64,000 nucleotides of DNA. Source: Nitrospinaceae bacterium (GTDB taxonomy: Bacteria > Nitrospinota_A > UBA7883 > JAJDBK01). A program made the translations under genes and the position numbers. The stretch is taken from contig JAJDBK010000047.1 of NCBI GenBank assembly GCA_029261405.1, positions 19,221 to 83,220 on the forward strand. Direction: 5' to 3'. Below are positions 61,105 through 64,000 of the stretch, piece by piece. The notes beneath the pieces were generated by a model. That model did not search any database. It saw only the letters and a list, made by a program, of their open reading frames with translations, and was not told the origin of the DNA. Numbering within the stretch: the first letter of the stretch is position 1; every line of letters starts with the position of its first letter.

Positions 61105-63110
61105 GTGAAAACGCGTGTTCCGGTATCCGGCTCGATCTTTTTCTCCTGCTTCTCGTAGCTGTCGCGTCTGGATACCTGGGGCATAACTACTTCAAGAAAA
61201 ACGTAAGTCATACAGAATTTTACCAGGACAAGTTTGGTCCCGCCGTGACCGTAGCCTGCGGAAAAGGTTTCATAGATATCGATACTTCGGACTCGGAGTC
61301 GCTGTCCGAATTTCTCCTTGGAAAACGAGACAGATTTGAATGTTCATACCTGCCGGAAAAAATCAAGGCGAATAAGCATTCACACTGGACCGATTTTCAG
61401 TATGACCATATGTATCTTATTGGTCTTGTCGGTCTGTTTTGGAAGGTTACCGCAATCTCCTGGAGCGGTATGGCGCCTTTGATAGGGCTGTTTAACGGCA
61501 TCATTTCGTCTCTATTGTATGCCCTGTTCAGGTTGGGAATGGGGCGCGCTTTGTCATTGCTATTGTCCCTGATTCTGGTGGTGTCACCGCTCCAGGCAGG
61601 AATGTTATTGCACTACCGCGATTTTTCCAAGGCTCCTTTTGTCCTGGCGTTTATCCTCATCATCTCCCTGATGGTGACTAGAGAGATGGAGAGACGGACT
61701 CTTTTGTTCTGGTCGGTGATACTTGGTTTGACGCTCGGTCTGGGGTTGGGATTCAGGCAGGATATTATTATCTGTATCCCCTTTTTTCCGTTTGTTCTTT
61801 TTCTCTTTGTCCCAGGCTATTCGGTTGCCCGGTTTATGGAAAAAGCGTTTGCCTTCCTGCTGTTTCTTCTGGCGTTTTATCTGGCAGGGTACCCGATCAT
61901 TACTTATCTGGCCGAAGGTTCGAACAGTTGGCATGTAGCGCTTGTGGGGCTATTGCCTGTATGGGACAAGGAACTGTCGATTATCACACCTCCAGAATAT
62001 GAATGGCTCAACTCACCCTTCGACGGATATATAGTGCATGTCGCCAGCGGTTATTGGAATAACCTTTCGGGACACACAGGAATGCTCGAATACCAGACAC
62101 GCGAGTATGACTATATATGCTTGCTCTACTATTTTGAATTGGTGAAACATTTTCCAGCGGACTTTCTGGTCAGATATTACGCCGCCATAATCGGTGTTCT
62201 GGAAATGCCCTTCAGATACGGATCCGCAGTTTCACCCGATGGGGGGGATCTATATATTGCCTTAACAAAGCTTCGAGAGTTTTCAAGCTCTGTTATAAGC
62301 GGGTGGGGAGTATACTTGGCGATGGTGGCCTTGTTTATCATCGGTCTTGTCAGTATCAGGCTTGCGGGATTTGTCACCTGTTTCATAATGTATTTCGCCG
62401 GGTATCCGTTTATACAGTTCGGCTCAAGACACTATTTTCATCTGGAGTTTATCACCCTTTGGACCACAGGTTTTGTAGTCTGGACCATAATCACGGCTCT
62501 TGTCAGTAAAGCGCGAAATGAAAGATCGTATTTAGCTTGTGTGGCCGGAGCCAACGGCGCCAGGTCAGCGTTATTTACGATCATTGTAATCGGACTTCTC
62601 GCAAGCTCCCTCTACGCGACCCGGCGCTATCAGCAGGCTCATCTTTCCGATCTGTTCGACAGATACCAGTCGGCCACAACAACATCTTTGCAGATCTGGA
62701 GCGGATCATTACAAGATGAAAAGGTGATCGTCGGTAGCCAATACTATTTGGAAAGAGATGAACCATCGTACATGGACACATATTATCTGCGAGCCGATTT
62801 TGATCTTGATCGGTGCGGGAAAAAGCGGATCAACGGATCCATGTTTTATCACAGCAAGAAAGGATCGAATAACTACTCCGCTCCATTCACTCTCTACAGG
62901 CGCGGAAATCAGGATAAGAAAGCGAGTCTTTTTTTCCCGGCTTTCGTAAGCGATATCACGATGTTTGTGGGGCTTGAACTTGCCAGAAATGATGAGCAAT
63001 GCATGACGGGGCTTTTCAGAATCGAAAGTTATAAAGACCTCCCGTTACTTCTCTATCTCTACCTTTCCGACGGGTGGCAAGATCAGCCACTCTATACAAC
63101 GATATATTAA
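61101..63110 (+). CDS. Large polytopic membrane protein, GT39/ArnT-like
   Basis: A 669-residue integral membrane protein with about eleven helices and a C-terminal soluble part (about 560-669). The N-terminal LFLLLLVAVASGYLGHNYFK and the following periplasmic loop with a DTSDSESL stretch, then repeated helices such as LLLSLILVVSPLQAGMLL and FAFLLFLLAFYLAGYPIITY, fit the GT-C class of lipid-linked glycosyltransferases (ArnT/PMT-like). No definite DxD/ExD active-site motif could be assigned. Coupling to the GT2 and acyltransferase genes suggests one glycan-modification operon; function inferred from position. Confidence 0.7.
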   Translation: MSENACSGIRLDLFLLLLVAVASGYLGHNYFKKNVSHTEFYQDKFGPAVTVACGKGFIDIDTSDSESLSEFLLGKRDRFECSYLPEKIKANKHSHWTDFQYDHMYLIGLVGLFWKVTAISWSGMAPLIGLFNGIISSLLYALFRLGMGRALSLLLSLILVVSPLQAGMLLHYRDFSKAPFVLAFILIISLMVTREMERRTLLFWSVILGLTLGLGLGFRQDIIICIPFFPFVLFLFVPGYSVARFMEKAFAFLLFLLAFYLAGYPIITYLAEGSNSWHVALVGLLPVWDKELSIITPPEYEWLNSPFDGYIVHVASGYWNNLSGHTGMLEYQTREYDYICLLYYFELVKHFPADFLVRYYAAIIGVLEMPFRYGSAVSPDGGDLYIALTKLREFSSSVISGWGVYLAMVALFIIGLVSIRLAGFVTCFIMYFAGYPFIQFGSRHYFHLEFITLWTTGFVVWTIITALVSKARNERSYLACVAGANGARSALFTIIVIGLLASSLYATRRYQQAHLSDLFDRYQSATTTSLQIWSGSLQDEKVIVGSQYYLERDEPSYMDTYYLRADFDLDRCGKKRINGSMFYHSKKGSNNYSAPFTLYRRGNQDKKASLFFPAFVSDITMFVGLELARNDEQCMTGLFRIESYKDLPLLLYLYLSDGWQDQPLYTTIY

Positions 63111-63183
63111 CGAAAACTACCGATGTGTCCCACTGCTGACGGGCTGATCTGAACCAGAACTACTCCCTCTTGAAGGACGCCAT

Positions 63184-63213
63184 ATTGGCAACGTTGGCCA
63201 ATACTGGTAGAAT
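63184..63213 (+). promoter_or_regulatory. Sigma-70-like promoter with overlapping dyad, upstream of rubrerythrin
   Basis: TTGGCA (63185-63190) and TAGAAT (63208-63213) are separated by 17 bp, a near-consensus -35/-10 pair. ATTGGC (63184-63189) and GCCAAT (63197-63202) form an inverted repeat around a central AACGTTG, covering the -35 and spacer, a probable operator. A Shine-Dalgarno GGAGA (63240-63244) lies 7 bp before ATG 63252. Confidence 0.6.
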
Positions 63214-63251
63214 CACGCTTTAACAACAACAGATTCACTGGAGAAACTCCC

Positions 63252-63764
63252 ATGGCTACTACCGACGAAAATCTTGCCACCGCATTCGCTGGCGAGAGTC
63301 AGGCCAATCGCAAATACCTCGCCTTCGCCAAAAAGGCCGAGACAGACGGGTTTCCACAAATAGCAAAGCTACTGCGTACCACCGCCGAGGCGGAGACCAT
63401 TCACGCCATGGGGCATCTTAAAGCCATGGATGGTGTCGGCTCCACCGCTGAGAACCTGCAAGCCGCTGTCGATGGTGAGACTTACGAATTTACAGATATG
63501 TATCCTCCAATGTTTGAACAGGCCAAAGCGGAGGGGCATAAGGCCGCCCGGATGTTCGGGTTTGCCATGAATGCTGAAAAGGTACACGCCAAACTCTACC
63601 AGATGGCGCTCGACGCGGTGAAAGGTGGAAAAGATCTGGACGAATCCATACAGTTTTACATATGTCCCATTTGCGGTGATATCGAAATAGGTCAACCAAC
63701 AGACCCATGCCCAATATGTAGGGCGCCAGCAGACAAATTCAGGCTATACCACGGTGCAAAATAG
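63252..63764 (+). CDS. Rubrerythrin
   Basis: A 170-residue peroxidase of anaerobes and microaerophiles. The N-terminal four-helix bundle (about 1-130) has the diiron ligand pattern with Glu/His in FAGESQANRKYLAFA, TTAEAETIHAMGHLKAM and EGHKAARMFGFAMNAEKVHA. The C-terminal rubredoxin-like domain (about 133-170) has CPICGDIEIGQ and CPICRAPADKF, two CPxC pairs that bind one Fe. It reduces hydrogen peroxide with electrons from rubredoxin. Its own promoter and overlapping dyad (63184-63213) suggest oxidative-stress control. It ends 2 bases before a 6-bp hairpin. Confidence 0.96.
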   Translation: MATTDENLATAFAGESQANRKYLAFAKKAETDGFPQIAKLLRTTAEAETIHAMGHLKAMDGVGSTAENLQAAVDGETYEFTDMYPPMFEQAKAEGHKAARMFGFAMNAEKVHAKLYQMALDAVKGGKDLDESIQFYICPICGDIEIGQPTDPCPICRAPADKFRLYHGAK

Positions 63765-63777
63765 TGGCTGGGCCACT
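63763..63777. repeat. Hairpin repeat overlapping the rubrerythrin stop
   Basis: AGTGGC-TGG-GCCACT is a perfect 6-bp stem with a 3-base loop, beginning inside the TAG stop. Its reverse complement contains AGTGGCCCAGCCAC, the core of the tandem unit at 23403-23442. It has no T run, so it is not a classical terminator. Confidence 0.7.
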
Positions 63778-64000
63778 CCCTGTTACGCTAACGCTGGGAT
63801 TCCATTAGCTGTTTACGTTTGCGTCGGGGGGTCGCTTTGCTCCCTGCCTCCGGTGTGGCAGGGGCAGGGCGCGGCCTCACCGATTAACGCTACCGCGCCG
63901 TTTGAAAGCCTTATCCAATTCGCGCTAACGCTGGGATGCCATTAGCTGTAATAAAGCGTAAGAGTTGCGAGAGTCAGTCTCCGATGTTTACTTTACCGAG
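63778..64000. repeat. 3' intergenic region with a 27-bp direct repeat
   Basis: Two copies of a 27-base sequence beginning CGCTAACGCTGGGAT and ending CCATTAGCTGT lie at 63786-63812 and 63923-63949, differing at one base (T or G in the middle). They are separated by 110 bases that are G+C-rich. The stretch has no believable gene; a 63-residue frame across it overlaps the rubrerythrin 3' end and looks non-coding. Confidence 0.65.

Noticed and set aside
63754..63945. 63-residue frame after rubrerythrin
   Set aside because: It crosses the hairpin and one of the direct repeats, has no homologous feature and overlaps the rubrerythrin 3' end.

Overview
The window is 64 kb of bacterial chromosome, most likely from a Gram-negative, deltaproteobacteria-like or related uncultured lineage. 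Evidence for a Gram-negative cell is the lipoproteins, an L,D-transpeptidase, glnE and an NtrC-type activator. Evidence for a lineage outside the Gammaproteobacteria is trmFO, one bifunctional (p)ppGpp enzyme, a 12-haem cytochrome, rubrerythrin and the many PAS/HDOD/receiver proteins. The taxon is inferred from gene content only. No rRNA or tRNA gene, CRISPR array, transposase or integrase was found. Genes are dense and several neighbours overlap by a few bases.

Layout. 1-4.3 kb: end of pheS, pheT and a secreted lytic transglycosylase. 4.3-8.3 kb: CBS, GNAT and small secreted proteins, then the (p)ppGpp synthetase/hydrolase. 8.3-9.8 kb: an A+T-richer two-gene module, a nucleotidyltransferase-like gene broken by an in-frame amber codon and coupled by a GTGA overlap to a 305-residue partner. 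10-18.5 kb: small envelope proteins, an orphan receiver, a HAD phosphatase, a glycosyltransferase, a TPR protein, a truncated aquaporin, a TMEM43-like protein and a PAS protein with a degenerate GGDEF site. 18.7-19.8 kb: an isolated A+T-rich gene with a HEPN-like Rx4H motif. 20-28.3 kb: ion channel, DUF502, metallo-beta-lactamase-fold, HDOD, nucleotide cyclase and histidine kinase-like proteins, then purF.

28.4-34 kb: a co-directional run with a YqaA-type membrane protein, a GIY-YIG nuclease, a small cyclase-fold protein, a methyltransferase, a membrane-anchored 12-haem cytochrome, a b-type-haem-like membrane protein, an ankyrin protein and a lipoprotein. This looks like an undescribed membrane redox module. 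34-47.4 kb: housekeeping genes (long-form GAPDH, xseB, ispA, a TlpA-like thioredoxin, purM, an NtrC-family activator, glnE, dprA, topA, trmFO). 47.4-54.3 kb: immunity-like membrane proteins, then a tightly coupled operon of a haem-motif sensor kinase, an AMIN lipoprotein and an L,D-transpeptidase. 54.6-58.6 kb: a LysE exporter, a diguanylate cyclase and its likely kinase. 58.7-63.8 kb: metF with a structured leader, an ATGA-coupled surface-glycan operon, and rubrerythrin with a clear promoter and an overlapping dyad.

The strongest candidates for undescribed biology are the nucleotidyltransferase/partner module (8.3-9.8 kb), the HEPN-like gene (18.8-19.8 kb), the 12-haem/b-haem module (30.8-32.5 kb), the haem-kinase/cell-wall operon (49.3-54.3 kb) and the pseudoknot-capable metF leader (58.73-58.82 kb). 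All family assignments come from reading motifs; no search was run.
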